Assembly: GCF_003254055.1 (NCBI RefSeq) | Contig: NZ_QKZT01000018.1 | Coordinates: forward strand, 1-64,000 | Length of the DNA: 64,000 nucleotides | Direction: 5' to 3' | Source: Algoriphagus chordae | GTDB lineage: Bacteria; Bacteroidota; Bacteroidia; Cytophagales; Cyclobacteriaceae | Shown here: positions 52,706 through 61,946 of the stretch, in pieces | How the letters are laid out: the number at the start of each line of letters is the position of its first letter | Numbering within the stretch: position 1 is the stretch's first letter | Made by a program: the position numbers and the translations under genes | Notes under the pieces: model-generated | What the model saw: the letters and a program-made list of their open reading frames with translations, nothing else | Told to the model about the DNA's origin: nothing | Database searches by the model: none

Positions 52706-52993
52706 ATGAAATGGACTGACCATTCCGATAAGACACTTCTTCAGCGTTCCTTTTTATTTGGAATCACAGGCATAGTGCTCTGTATGCTTTCGCTCTTAAA
52801 TAGCTATTTCCATGTACTAGATGCTCCGATGGGCCCGCTAAATGGCGTTGGATACGCCTTACAATTAGTAGGCTTGAGTTTGGCCGTGTTGGTAATCCGC
52901 AAGCGAAAACTCAGTCCTGAAATAAAGGTGAGAGCTCAAAAGATGATAGTAATACTGGCTGTTGGCTTGCTATTTTTTATCCTAAGTCTATAA
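52706..52993 (+). CDS. Small membrane protein
   Basis: The 95-residue protein has three membrane helices (SFLFGITGIVLCMLSLLNSY, GVGYALQLVGLSLAVLVI and MIVILAVGLLFFILSL) separated by a short charged loop. No family recognised. It follows polX by 69 bases and is followed by a strong terminator, so it may be the end of that transcript. Confidence 0.65.
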   Translation: MKWTDHSDKTLLQRSFLFGITGIVLCMLSLLNSYFHVLDAPMGPLNGVGYALQLVGLSLAVLVIRKRKLSPEIKVRAQKMIVILAVGLLFFILSL

Positions 52994-53026
52994 ACCGAAA
53001 GTTTAGACCAAAAGCATAAAATCGAA

Positions 53027-53055
53027 AAAGCCCCGAACTCATCATTCGGGGCTTT
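53027..53055. terminator. Bidirectional terminator
   Basis: An 11-bp perfect stem (AAAGCCCCGAA at 53027-53037, complement 53045-53055), loop 53038-53044, lies between the small membrane protein gene and the convergent clpC. Confidence 0.8.
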
Positions 53056-53079
53056 CAATCTATTTTAACTCAGCTAAAA

Positions 53080-55605
53080 CTAGTCAGCTTTTTCTTTCTT
53101 TTTCACAGCAATGCTCAGCTCCGTTCCTTCGCCAGAATAATCTGCAGTGATCACATCACCTTCAGAGAGATCTCCTTTGAGAATTTCCTCGGCTATGGCA
53201 TCTTCCAAGTATTTCTGGATGGCTCTATTCAGTGGCCTAGCGCCATATTGCTGATCGTATCCTTTCTCAGCTAAGAACTCCTTCGCCTTTTCTGTCAGTT
53301 CGATTTTATATCCTAAGTCAGTGATTCTTGCAAATAACTTCCCTAAACTGATATCAATAATCTTGAAGATATGTTCCTTGCTCAAGGAGTTGAATACAAC
53401 CACATCATCCAATCTATTTAAGAATTCTGGACTAAAGGCCTTCTTCAAGGCAGATTGAATCGTCGACTTCATCACCTCATCCATATTGTCAGCTTTGGTC
53501 TGACTGGCAAAGCCAATCCCTGCACCAAAATCCTTCAAGTCACGAACTCCAATATTCGAAGTCATAATGATGATCGTATTTCTGAAATCTACTTTTCTAC
53601 CTAAGCCATCTGTCAAAACTCCATCATCCAACACCTGCAATAGAATATTGAACACATCTGGGTGAGCTTTTTCTATCTCATCTAATAGGACTACAGAATA
53701 TGGTTTTCTTCTGACTTTCTCAGTTAACTGCCCACCTTCTTCATAGCCCACATAGCCTGGAGGTGCTCCTACCAATCTGGATACGGAGAATTTCTCCATA
53801 TACTCGGACATATCAATTCTGATCAAGGAATCGTCCTTATCGAATAGATAGGTTGCCAGCATTTTGGCCAATTCAGTCTTACCTACACCCGTTGGACCTA
53901 GGAAGATAAAGGAACCAATTGGCTTCTTAGGATCTTTCAATCCTACTCTGGTTCTCTGAATAGCCTTAGTTAGCTTCTTAATAGCTTCATCTTGACCGAT
54001 CACTTTACCAGAAAGATCCAAGCCCATATTCAAAAGCTTAGCACCTTCCTTCTGAGCAATTCTCTTCGCAGGAATCCCAGTCATCATAGCAATTACTTCT
54101 GCCACATGATCTTCGTTCACGGTAAATCTCTTCGACTTACTTTCTTCTTCCCACTTGTTCTTGGCTGTTTCCAGTTGCTCAAGTAATTTCTTTTCCTTGT
54201 CTCTAAGCTGCGCAGCCTCTTCATATTTCTGAGATTTCACCACACGGTTTTTCTCAGTTTTGATATCTTCTACCTCGCCCTCAAGTTTTAGAATTTCTTC
54301 CGGCACATGGATATTGTTGATATGGACTCTGGCTCCTGCCTCATCCAAAATATCTATCGCCTTATCTGGAAGGAATCGATCGGAAATGTATCGATCGGAA
54401 AGTTTCACACAGGCTATAATCGCCTCATCAGTATAATTGACATTGTGATGATCTTCGTACTTATCCTTGATGTTATTCAAGATCTGCACAGTTTCCTCCG
54501 GGGTTGTGGCATCCACCATCACCATCTGGAATCTACGTGCCAAAGCACCGTCTTTCTCAATGTACTGACGATACTCATCTAGCGTAGTAGCTCCGATACA
54601 TTGGATTTCTCCACGTGCCAAAGCGGGCTTGAACATATTGGAGGCATCCAGAGATCCTGAAGCTCCACCTGCTCCTACTATCGTATGCAATTCATCGATA
54701 AAAAGAATCACGTTAGGAGATTTCTCTAGCTCGTTCATAACGGCTTTCATTCTCTCCTCAAACTGACCTCTATATTTGGTACCCGCTACTAAAGAAGCAA
54801 GATCTAAAGTCACCACACGCTTATTGAAAAGCACACGGGATACTTTTTTCTGAATAATTCTAAGCGCCAAACCTTCGGCGATAGCTGTCTTACCTACGCC
54901 AGGCTCTCCGATCAAAATCGGATTGTTTTTCTTCCTTCTGGAAAGAATCTGAGCTACGCGTTCGATTTCTTTCTCACGACCGATAATTGGATCAAGCTTA
55001 TCATCCTCAGCCATTTTGGTGAGATCTCGACCGAAATTATCCAAAACCGGTGTTCTTGACTTCTCAGCACCAGGCTTCGACGCACTCGAACCGCTTCCAG
55101 CAGAACCGAAAAGCTTGGAACCATCATCATCTCCGTCTTCAGCCTCAGCTTTGGAACGAGGAGTAGAATCGGATGAAGTCTCCAGCATCTCTTTTACGGA
55201 ATCGTAATTGATTTCAAATTTGTTAAGTATCTGAGTTGCAATATTATCCTCATCTCTCAAGATGGACAGCAGCAAATGCTCCGTACCTATCAATTGACTT
55301 TTAAAGATTTTTGCCTCCAAATATGTGATTTTCAATACCTTCTCCGACTGTCTCGTCAGAGGGATATTTGCCATATTTTTTACGTTGTGATTTGCGGTGC
55401 CTTTTACAGCGCGTTCTATTGCATTCCGCAATTCATCCATTGGCACTCCCAATTTCTTAAGAATGGAAACTGCAACACCTTCTCCCTCGCGAATCATCCC
55501 TAGCAAGAGGTGCTCTGTGCCAATGTAATCATGTCCCAGGCGAAGTGCTTCTTCGCGGCTAAGAGAGATCACCTCTTTGACTCTGTTCGAAAATTTTGCT
55601 TCCAT
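53080..55605 (-). CDS. clpC: ATP-dependent Clp protease ATPase subunit ClpC
   Basis: The 841-residue Hsp100 unfoldase has two Clp N-terminal repeats (HDYIGTEHLLLGMIREGEGV and IGTEHLLLSILRDEDNIATQ), AAA domain 1 with GEPGVGKTAIAEG, a UVR/middle motif (EEAAQLRDKEKKLLEQL), and AAA domain 2 with GPTGVGKTELAK. An acidic Ser-rich linker follows the N-domain (SKAEAEDGDDDGSKLFGSAG). It unfolds proteins for ClpP. It is a single gene after a 74-bp spacer with the minus-strand terminator beyond its end. Confidence 0.95.
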   Translation of the reverse strand: MEAKFSNRVKEVISLSREEALRLGHDYIGTEHLLLGMIREGEGVAVSILKKLGVPMDELRNAIERAVKGTANHNVKNMANIPLTRQSEKVLKITYLEAKIFKSQLIGTEHLLLSILRDEDNIATQILNKFEINYDSVKEMLETSSDSTPRSKAEAEDGDDDGSKLFGSAGSGSSASKPGAEKSRTPVLDNFGRDLTKMAEDDKLDPIIGREKEIERVAQILSRRKKNNPILIGEPGVGKTAIAEGLALRIIQKKVSRVLFNKRVVTLDLASLVAGTKYRGQFEERMKAVMNELEKSPNVILFIDELHTIVGAGGASGSLDASNMFKPALARGEIQCIGATTLDEYRQYIEKDGALARRFQMVMVDATTPEETVQILNNIKDKYEDHHNVNYTDEAIIACVKLSDRYISDRFLPDKAIDILDEAGARVHINNIHVPEEILKLEGEVEDIKTEKNRVVKSQKYEEAAQLRDKEKKLLEQLETAKNKWEEESKSKRFTVNEDHVAEVIAMMTGIPAKRIAQKEGAKLLNMGLDLSGKVIGQDEAIKKLTKAIQRTRVGLKDPKKPIGSFIFLGPTGVGKTELAKMLATYLFDKDDSLIRIDMSEYMEKFSVSRLVGAPPGYVGYEEGGQLTEKVRRKPYSVVLLDEIEKAHPDVFNILLQVLDDGVLTDGLGRKVDFRNTIIIMTSNIGVRDLKDFGAGIGFASQTKADNMDEVMKSTIQSALKKAFSPEFLNRLDDVVVFNSLSKEHIFKIIDISLGKLFARITDLGYKIELTEKAKEFLAEKGYDQQYGARPLNRAIQKYLEDAIAEEILKGDLSEGDVITADYSGEGTELSIAVKKKEKAD

Positions 55606-55686
55606 TGAATTCCTATCTGATTGTTTAATAATCCTGAACGTATGTTACCGAATTTGTTTTAAAAACACAATCCTTTTGCTGATTGT

Positions 55687-56313
55687 TCATTGTTTTTTTA
55701 CAGACTTTAAGACTATGCCTTTAGATGCAGGTCCTTCGCAAAATAACAAATCCAGAATGCTGAGGTTAGGATCAAAGTCCAAGCCAAAAAGTTGGAAATA
55801 AGGCTCCGGATCATAGTAATCTCGCTCCGAAAAAGGCGCTGAGGGCATCAGCTCCCCTCTTATGTCCTCCGACCATGTTGGATCCTGACCTTTATCATGC
55901 ACCCGCATCTTGACAGGCAGACCAAGAAGCTTGAGACAGATTGTCAGCATTTCCCAATTCAACACCCATAAATTCTCGTAATTCTGCTGGAAAACTTTTT
56001 CAAAATAAGGGAAGTAATATTCGTAAAAAGGAGCTTTCCCATAAGCACTCTGGATTCCTCTCAAATGAACATTCACCCAATTTTGAGAATTGTCTATCCT
56101 GATATTTTCTAATGAAAGCCTTGGTCTTCTGCCTTGAATCGGCACTGTTAGCGTCCCAACCTTATTTGCTAGGCGGATTTCAGTACGATTGAAAAATGAC
56201 TGTCTTTGATATCTTTCCTCTGGGAAAAAGACCAATTCCTCTGCATCAGCAATCGCAGCAAAAAACTCAAGGTTAGGGAAATAGTGCAGGTCAACGGCAA
56301 TGCTCTTAGTCAT
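55687..56313 (-). CDS. WbqC-family protein
   Basis: The 208-residue protein matches WbqC: VDLHYFPNLEFFAAIADAEE, VFFPEERYQRQSFFNRTEIR, then LRGIQSAYGKAPFYEYYFPY and the last third. WbqC proteins lie in surface polysaccharide loci elsewhere; their reaction is not certain. It follows the Sua5 gene by 1 base on the minus strand. Confidence 0.88.
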   Translation of the reverse strand: MTKSIAVDLHYFPNLEFFAAIADAEELVFFPEERYQRQSFFNRTEIRLANKVGTLTVPIQGRRPRLSLENIRIDNSQNWVNVHLRGIQSAYGKAPFYEYYFPYFEKVFQQNYENLWVLNWEMLTICLKLLGLPVKMRVHDKGQDPTWSEDIRGELMPSAPFSERDYYDPEPYFQLFGLDFDPNLSILDLLFCEGPASKGIVLKSVKKQ

Positions 56314-56314
56314 T

Positions 56315-56944
56315 TTATTCTATATCCTCCAGTTTGCCCAAACCCTGTCGTAACACTTCCACTTGATCACCTGTACAATCAAGAACCGTAGAAGCGATGT
56401 TTTGTCCATATCCACCATCAATGACGATATCAACTAGGTGCTCGTATTTTTCGAAAATTAATTCTGGATCAGTGCTATACTCTATTACCTCATCTTCATC
56501 ATTGATGGAAGTAGTGAGGATAGGATGCCCCAATTCTTCCACCAGAAGTCGTGGCACATTATGACTGGGCACTCTGATCCCTATCGTTTTCTTTTTACTG
56601 TGAAGAATTTTAGGCACCTGATTACTCGCATCCAAAATAAAGGTAAATGGCCCAGGTAGGCCTTTTTTCATCATCTTGAAAACTGGTTTATTGATCAGTT
56701 TGGTAAATTGTGAGATCGTACTCAAATCAGCGCAAATAATGGAAAAATTATGCTTCTTGGGGTTAATACCCTTGATTTTGCATATGCGCTCCACTGCACG
56801 CAAATTCATAATATCGCAACCCATACCATAAACAGTATCTGTAGGGTAAATCACTACCCCCCCATCACGAAGTGTCTTGGCGATCTGTCTGATCTTGTCG
56901 GGATCAGGGTTTTCCTCGTATAATCGAATCAATTCTGCAGACAT
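56315..56944 (-). CDS. L-threonylcarbamoyladenylate synthase (Sua5/YciO/YrdC family)
   Basis: The 209-residue protein has the YrdC core: VVIYPTDTVYGMGCDIMNLR, then AVERICKIKGINPKKHNFSI, GLPGPFTFILDAS and GIRVPSHNVPRLL. It activates threonine for the t6A37 modification of tRNA. The size fits the YciO group; a true Sua5 would be longer. It is in an operon with the Nudix gene upstream and WbqC downstream. Confidence 0.88.
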   Translation of the reverse strand: MSAELIRLYEENPDPDKIRQIAKTLRDGGVVIYPTDTVYGMGCDIMNLRAVERICKIKGINPKKHNFSIICADLSTISQFTKLINKPVFKMMKKGLPGPFTFILDASNQVPKILHSKKKTIGIRVPSHNVPRLLVEELGHPILTTSINDEDEVIEYSTDPELIFEKYEHLVDIVIDGGYGQNIASTVLDCTGDQVEVLRQGLGKLEDIE

Positions 56945-56957
56945 ATCTTATAAGTTC

Positions 56958-57383
56958 TCAGTTATTATCAACTAGTCGTTTCTGAATATTGTTCCAATTT
57001 ACCAATAGCTCATCAACTATCGGCACATCGGCTGGAGCCCATTCTAAGGATTTTAAATCCTCCTTTGCTAGCCATTTGACCTGCTGGTGCTCAAGCAAGG
57101 AAATCTCCCCACTTTCCCAAGCACAGACAAATGGAATCAATCGAATTAGTTTCCCCTCGGAATAAGCATGCTCATTTGGCTTCAGCGCAGCCACTACATG
57201 AACAGTAATCGCTAATTCTTCCTTGATTTCACGGATTAAGCAAGCTTCTGGACTTTCCCCCGCTTCAATTTTCCCTCCTGGAAATTCCCATAAGCCAGGG
57301 AGATGCATCCTATCTGACCTTTGAGCACATAGCACTTTATCATCCAAAAGAATAAGGGCACAGGTAACAAAAATCACTTCCAT
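56958..57383 (-). CDS. Nudix hydrolase, MutT-like
   Basis: The 141-residue protein has the Nudix box GGKIEAGESPEACLIREIKE followed by EL (G-x5-E-x7-REUxEE). Size and the LCAQRSDRMHLPGLWEFPGG start resemble 8-oxo-dGTP diphosphatase MutT. I take the ATG at 57383 (MEVIFVTCALI). First of three genes on the minus strand, divergent from mltG. Confidence 0.9.
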   Translation of the reverse strand: MEVIFVTCALILLDDKVLCAQRSDRMHLPGLWEFPGGKIEAGESPEACLIREIKEELAITVHVVAALKPNEHAYSEGKLIRLIPFVCAWESGEISLLEHQQVKWLAKEDLKSLEWAPADVPIVDELLVNWNNIQKRLVDNN

Positions 57384-57451
57384 AAAAATCAATTTGCACA
57401 GAAAGGTATAATTCCATTAGCTTAAGCACAAACTCGGTCTTAGAATTTCCC

Positions 57452-57459
57452 TATTTTTG
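57452..57459 (+). promoter_or_regulatory. Probable -7 box of mltG, very close to the start codon
   Basis: TATTTTTG matches TAnnTTTG and ends only 8 bases before the mltG ATG, so the transcript may be nearly leaderless. Confidence 0.5.
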
Positions 57460-57467
57460 CCAGAAGT

Positions 57468-58514
57468 ATGCTAAGCGAAAAAAGAAAAAACATCTACCTC
57501 GTCATCGTCATTGCCTTCTCGGTGATGGCCATTTCTATGAGTTTCTATTTCTATCAGGTCTTTTTCAGCCCGAATGCGCTGATAGATTCCGATCGGAATT
57601 ATATGCTGAAAATTGGTAGTAATGACACCTATAAAACTGTTGCCAATAAGCTCTACGAAGAGAAAGTCGTCAATGATCTAGTCAGCTTTAGTTTCCTAGC
57701 CAGAATAATGGGTTATCAGGACAATGTAAAGCCAGGGCTTTATACCATTGCGCCCAAGATGACAAACTTGGAATTGGTCAGACTACTGAGATCAGGTAAA
57801 CAAAGCCCAATTCGGGTCACCTTCAACAACGTGCGAACCAAGGAGGACTTGGCTGAGAAAATCACGGCAAACATGGAGATTTCGGGAGATCAATTTCTAG
57901 AGCTGCTTCAGGACTCTGTGTATATCAGAAAGTATGATTTCAATGAAGAGACCGTCATGAGCATGTTTATTCCAAACACCTATGAACTCTGGTGGAACAC
58001 AAGTGCTGAGGCTCTCTTCGACAGAATGTACAAGGAATATGAGAGTTTCTGGACCGATGATCGTAAGCAAAAAGCAAGTACAATTGGCTTAAGCCAAAAA
58101 GAAGTAAGTACTCTAGCGAGTATCGTTCAGGCAGAGAGTCAGCAAAAAGCGGATGAGCGACCTATCATCGCAGGACTTTACTTAAACAGACTTAGGATAG
58201 GAATGCCACTACAAGCAGATCCAACCTTGGTTTTTGCTGTGGGAGATTTTGAGCTCAAACGCGTATTGAACGTCCACAAAGAAATTGAAAGTCCATATAA
58301 TACTTATAAGCACTTAGGTCTGCCTCCTGGCCCGATCAATCTACCAGACATCAAGTCTCTAGACGCTGTTCTCAACCCAGATGACAATTCATACCTCTAC
58401 ATGTGTGCAAAAGAAGACTTCTCAGGCTACCATTCATTTGCAAGTTCCTTGGCTCAGCATAATGCAAATGCAAGACGCTACCAGGCAGCATTGAATCGAG
58501 CAAAAATCTACTAA
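57468..58514 (+). CDS. mltG: Endolytic peptidoglycan transglycosylase MltG
   Basis: The 348-residue protein has an N-terminal membrane anchor (about residues 9-31) and a LysM-like YceG N-region (DTYKTVANKLYEEKVVNDLV). The catalytic region follows with the Glu in ASIVQAESQQKADERPIIAG, then YLNRLRIGMPLQADPTLVFA, and later SPYNTYKHLGLPPGPINLPD. It cuts nascent glycan strands in the periplasm. First gene of a plus-strand unit. Confidence 0.92.
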   Translation: MLSEKRKNIYLVIVIAFSVMAISMSFYFYQVFFSPNALIDSDRNYMLKIGSNDTYKTVANKLYEEKVVNDLVSFSFLARIMGYQDNVKPGLYTIAPKMTNLELVRLLRSGKQSPIRVTFNNVRTKEDLAEKITANMEISGDQFLELLQDSVYIRKYDFNEETVMSMFIPNTYELWWNTSAEALFDRMYKEYESFWTDDRKQKASTIGLSQKEVSTLASIVQAESQQKADERPIIAGLYLNRLRIGMPLQADPTLVFAVGDFELKRVLNVHKEIESPYNTYKHLGLPPGPINLPDIKSLDAVLNPDDNSYLYMCAKEDFSGYHSFASSLAQHNANARRYQAALNRAKIY

Positions 58515-58516
58515 TC

Positions 58517-58933
58517 ATGTACACCGCCGAAACCCAGATACGTGTTCGCTACGCTGAGACTGACCAAATGAGTTATGTCTATTATGGCAACTATGCGATG
58601 TATTTCGAAGTGGCGCGAGTGGAAGCTATGCGGAGCGTCGGCTTTTCTTACAAGGAAATGGAAGACGAAGGGGTAATGATGCCAGTCTTGGAAAGCCATT
58701 TCCGCTATCTTAAGCCTGGCAAATACGATGAGCTGCTCAGCATCAAAACTACTATCCCAAAGCTTCCTGGAGCTAGGATTCGATTTGAATACCAAGTATT
58801 CAATGAGCAGCAGGAAATGATCACAGATGGCTGGACAATACTTACTTTCCTCAAAAAAGACAGTCACCGTCCGACCAGACCTCCAGAGAATTTGTTAGCT
58901 TTATTGAAAGGGTATTTTCAAGAAGTAGGATAA
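58517..58933 (+). CDS. Acyl-CoA thioesterase, YbgC/4HBT family
   Basis: The 138-residue hotdog protein shows VRYAETDQMSYVYYGNYAMY with the catalytic Asp, then EVARVEAMRSVGFSYKEMED. It hydrolyses acyl-CoA thioesters. It follows mltG by two bases and precedes the YihY gene by one base, so the three are co-transcribed. Confidence 0.9.
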   Translation: MYTAETQIRVRYAETDQMSYVYYGNYAMYFEVARVEAMRSVGFSYKEMEDEGVMMPVLESHFRYLKPGKYDELLSIKTTIPKLPGARIRFEYQVFNEQQEMITDGWTILTFLKKDSHRPTRPPENLLALLKGYFQEVG

Positions 58934-58934
58934 C

Positions 58935-59921
58935 GTGATCAAAACAAAAATCCTTAGGTTAGAAGTCAGGCTACTTTGGCAGGCTAGAAAGCTCAAGAAA
59001 ATTCATTTCGGAGATCCAGATAAAAACCTATATGATGTAGGTAGAATTTTTTTGATTCAGCTGCAAAAGGATGACATCATCGAACGAGCAGGATCTATGG
59101 CTTTTAGCTATACTATTGCTCTTTTTCCGATGATCCTCTTTCTCCTAAACCTCGTGCCCTATTTACAGGATATTTTCCCCTATATCACCAACCAGAACAT
59201 CCTCACATTTACCCGGGAGATTCTTCCAGAGGAGATTTACACACAATCCGAGGGTACTATCATGGATATTGTGTCCAAACCACGGCAAAGCTTGCTGTCC
59301 TTGGGTTTCTTTTTTGCCTTGTTTGCTTCCACTCAAGGTGTGGTTTCCATGATGAACTCATTCAACTCTGTATATCAAACCAAGGAAAATAGAGGCTTTC
59401 TACAAAGTCGAGGCATAGCAATCAGTATTGTAATTATCCTTGCGCTAACAGTGATTACAGCGAGTTCGGTGATGATCCTAGGCGGAATTATTATCCGCAG
59501 ACTGGATGACATGCAAGTGTTCAACTCAGGCTTTATGATTTTCTTATTCTCTAGTCTGAAGTTTCTCATACTGCTGTTTATGTTTTACATCACCACCGCC
59601 TTCATCTTTAGGTTTGCCCCAGCAGTCCATGACAAATGGAAGTTCTTTTCTATTGGTGCCAAACTAGCGGGTTTATTGACCACCCTTGGCTTTTATGGTT
59701 TCACTTTTTACCTAAACAACTTTGCTAGCTACAATAGACTCTATGGATCCATAGGTACGTTGATTGCTTTAATGCTTTGGCTTCTTATCACCTCCATTAT
59801 TATAATTGTATGTTTTGAGGTCAACGTAAGCTTGGACCTAGTGGATGAGAAGAAAAAGCGACTTGGCAGGTCAGAAATTGAGGAATTAGTAAAGGAAGAA
59901 AAAAAGATTATCGCTAAATAA
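58935..59921 (+). CDS. YihY/virulence factor BrkB family membrane protein
   Basis: The 328-residue protein has about six membrane helices and the family motif ERAGSMAFSYTIALFPMILF near residue 50, then YGSIGTLIALMLWLLITSII and the end of the core. Function unproven; it was once called RNase BN. It starts at a GTG at 58935. Last gene of the mltG operon. Confidence 0.9.
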   Translation: MIKTKILRLEVRLLWQARKLKKIHFGDPDKNLYDVGRIFLIQLQKDDIIERAGSMAFSYTIALFPMILFLLNLVPYLQDIFPYITNQNILTFTREILPEEIYTQSEGTIMDIVSKPRQSLLSLGFFFALFASTQGVVSMMNSFNSVYQTKENRGFLQSRGIAISIVIILALTVITASSVMILGGIIIRRLDDMQVFNSGFMIFLFSSLKFLILLFMFYITTAFIFRFAPAVHDKWKFFSIGAKLAGLLTTLGFYGFTFYLNNFASYNRLYGSIGTLIALMLWLLITSIIIIVCFEVNVSLDLVDEKKKRLGRSEIEELVKEEKKIIAK

Positions 59922-60059
59922 ACTGGGGCTAGGTCCGCCAAGAGCTAAGAAAAAAATCTCTAAATAGGTAAAATCCAGTTGTAGAAAGTAGAATTTTCAA
60001 ATCTTTTAAAAATTAATCCAAAAGAAATCAGAAGGTTAGCACAAAAAGGCAAAATGTGT

Positions 60060-60090
60060 TTTGTAAAAGAATACATTTATCCTACTTTTG
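60060..60090 (+). promoter_or_regulatory. Consensus Bacteroidota promoter of tRNA-Ser
   Basis: TTTG (60060-60063), a 19-base spacer, then TACTTTTG (60083-60090) give the full TTTG-N19-TAnnTTTG promoter. The tRNA starts 36 bases after the -7 box. Confidence 0.8.
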
Positions 60091-60125
60091 CAATCCTAAT
60101 CGGGGACAAAACCTGATGACGACCT

Positions 60126-60210
60126 AGAGGAGTGGCAGAGTGGTCGAATGCGGCGGTCTTGAAAACCGTTGTACCGCGAGGTACCGGGGGTTCGAATCCC
60201 TCCTCCTCTG
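60126..60210 (+). tRNA. tRNA-Ser, anticodon UGA
   Basis: An 85-nt class II tRNA. The 7-bp acceptor stem AGAGGAG (60126-60132) pairs with CTCCTCT (60203-60209), with G at 60210 as discriminator. The anticodon loop TTGAAAA gives UGA, and a long variable arm (TTGTACCGCGAGGTACCG) is characteristic of serine tRNA. The T loop reads TTCGAAT. The terminal CCA is not encoded. Confidence 0.95.
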
Positions 60211-60216
60211 CACTAC

Positions 60217-60263
60217 AAAACCCTAACTATCTGAAATATTGATAGTTAGGGTTTTATTTTTTT
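60217..60263 (+). terminator. tRNA-Ser terminator
   Basis: A 15-bp perfect stem (AAAACCCTAACTATC at 60217-60231, complement 60241-60255) is followed by a T-rich run. Confidence 0.85.
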
Positions 60264-60299
60264 TACTTCAGTAGCGAATCTGAATCAATCTGAGTGTTT

Positions 60300-60877
60300 T
60301 CATCTCCTCTTCTCCCAACATCTCAACTTCCCCTTATTACCGGACTTGATCAATAGGTAATCTTCAGGAATCTCTGCGGCATCGCCACAGTAGGTAACGA
60401 TTCTGGTACCTGCAGGCAATCTTTCAAACTTTGCACGGATCGACTTAATATAGGTATGATACTGCCTAAGTTCACACTACTATCCTTGTTCAGTTTATCT
60501 GTGAGATTAATGTTTTCTTCGAGGGAATTGAAAAAATAAAAGGAATCATAATCTCTGAAATCCAGCTTCACAAAATCTCCATGAATGAAATTCAGGTTCT
60601 GGAGTTTACATTTTCCCGCCAGTTTCCTTGAGAGCTGCACGAGGCTTTCTCGTTGTTCGACTCCTGTTACTGTTGAATCGGAAATAGCTGCAGCGATCAA
60701 GCAGAATTTGCCTGCTCCAGACCCAACATCTAACACGGAACACTGGCCTTTCTCATTCAAAAACGCCATTCCTTTCTTTGCCACATCCACAGGAGTCCAA
60801 TGGGTGCCCGAAAGCTTTTTCATTTTGATAGGATAAAGCGCATCAAAGTCATCATCTTTTATCACTTTCAAGTCCAT
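60300..60877 (-). pseudogene. Class I SAM-dependent methyltransferase, frameshifted
   Basis: The intact frame 60350-60877 (175 residues) has motif I, VLDVGSGAGKFCLIAA, then GVEQRESLVQLSRKLAG and FIHGDFVKLDF, and so is a Rossmann methyltransferase. After residue about 134 (DKLNKDSSV) the frame drifts. In the next frame the sequence continues in family-like style, ELRQYHTYIKSIRAKFERLP, then AGTRIVTYCGDAAEIPEDYL, and ends at a TGA at 60300. One missing base near 60473-60478 would join them into about 192 residues. A mutation and a sequencing error are both possible. Confidence 0.7.
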
Positions 60878-60959
60878 CGTAAAGTTGGATTAATAAATAT
60901 AGAATATGGTAATACGGAATCTTGTCACTAGATAAATTCCTTAGACAGCTCCACATACT

Positions 60960-61112
60960 TTGACTGGCTCAGTAACCGAGCTCGGTGTCCGTGTAGATTT
61001 GATTTAGTGGAGGGGAGAAAAAGTGCGGCTCCTCCGCACTTTTTCTCCCCTCCTTGTCACCAGCTTACACTGGAGGCCGAGCCTGTCCGGCGACAGACGG
61101 GCTTGCCGAGGC
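60960..61112. repeat. Long-hairpin intergenic element, copy 3
   Basis: A perfect 20-bp inverted repeat (61009-61028, 61034-61053) has the apex GCGG-CTCCT-CCGC. It is flanked by CCGAGCTCGGTGTCC on the left and GGGCTTGCCGAGGCC on the right. The stem GGAGGGGAGAAAAAGTGCGG resembles that of copy 1 (GGAGGAGAAAGTGCGG). The spacer 60878-61446 holds this element and one terminator-like hairpin and no gene. Confidence 0.75.
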
Positions 61113-61319
61113 CATTTCGCTAAATTTTTACTACTGGCAAAGAAGCGTATAATCTTTGTATAGAATTAATAGAAAGTACTCAATTTTACTCTTCAAGGCT
61201 AATAAATTGAAGACCAGAAAGTAATTATAGTACTAGCCAGCGAAGCAACAGTTCCTAATTTGAAATTCTCACTAATTGTACTTGAAATCCCAACAGTCAA
61301 AATAGGTTATAATGCAAAA

Positions 61320-61360
61320 ATGATTTTCACGGTTGATTAACTCTTAACCGCGAAAATCAT
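61320..61360 (-). terminator. Hairpin downstream of the lipocalin-like gene
   Basis: ATGATTTTCACGGTT (61320-61334) pairs with 61346-61360, one mismatch. On the minus strand it is followed by TTTTTGC, as expected for a terminator of the gene at 61447-61794. Confidence 0.65.
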
Positions 61361-61446
61361 CTTGAATATTTCTATGATCGCTTTTGCCTGCTCATTTTTT
61401 TGGTAATGATCAAGTCTACAATCACAACACCGTGACTCAGTCAAGG

Positions 61447-61794
61447 TCAATCATCGACTTTGACGTATTCCAAAGTACCTGTCTGCTTGCTTGTGATCAC
61501 CCGTTTTTTGGCGTCAAAGTAATCAACTGTGAAATCGACGGAACCGTATTTCATTTTAACAGTCAATTTTTTTCCATCATCAGATAATTTCCACTTGGCC
61601 TTCATCGAATCTCGAGGGGTAATCCCTTCGAACGAACCATTTGCCTTAAATACTTGGTAAGTATCTTCTGGAGTAGTCACTTTCCCATCCATGGTTTCTT
61701 TTACAAGCTTCCACTTGCCAACAAGCTCCTTAGAGGTTTGGGCTTGCACTGAAAACGAAGCCGCAAAGAATAATATCACTAATAAATAACGCAT
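61447..61794 (-). CDS. Exported lipocalin-like small protein
   Basis: The 115-residue protein has a signal peptide (MRYLLVILFFAASFSVQA, cleaved before Q). The mature part starts KELVGKWKLVKETMDGKVTT and alternates short strands, a pattern of lipocalin-like proteins in Bacteroidota (GxWxL near the start). Ligand unknown. Single gene. Confidence 0.72.
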   Translation of the reverse strand: MRYLLVILFFAASFSVQAQTSKELVGKWKLVKETMDGKVTTPEDTYQVFKANGSFEGITPRDSMKAKWKLSDDGKKLTVKMKYGSVDFTVDYFDAKKRVITSKQTGTLEYVKVDD

Positions 61795-61946
61795 GCTTTT
61801 TTGATTTAAAGTTTAAGTTGGTAACCCTTTTACATAAATGTTGGCTCAAGTTATCAAAATACTTTAATTCCATCATATTTTAATTACAAATCAATCTTGA
61901 AATAACACCAAGTCCTAATATACTAGACTTTGACTTCCAGAAGCCT

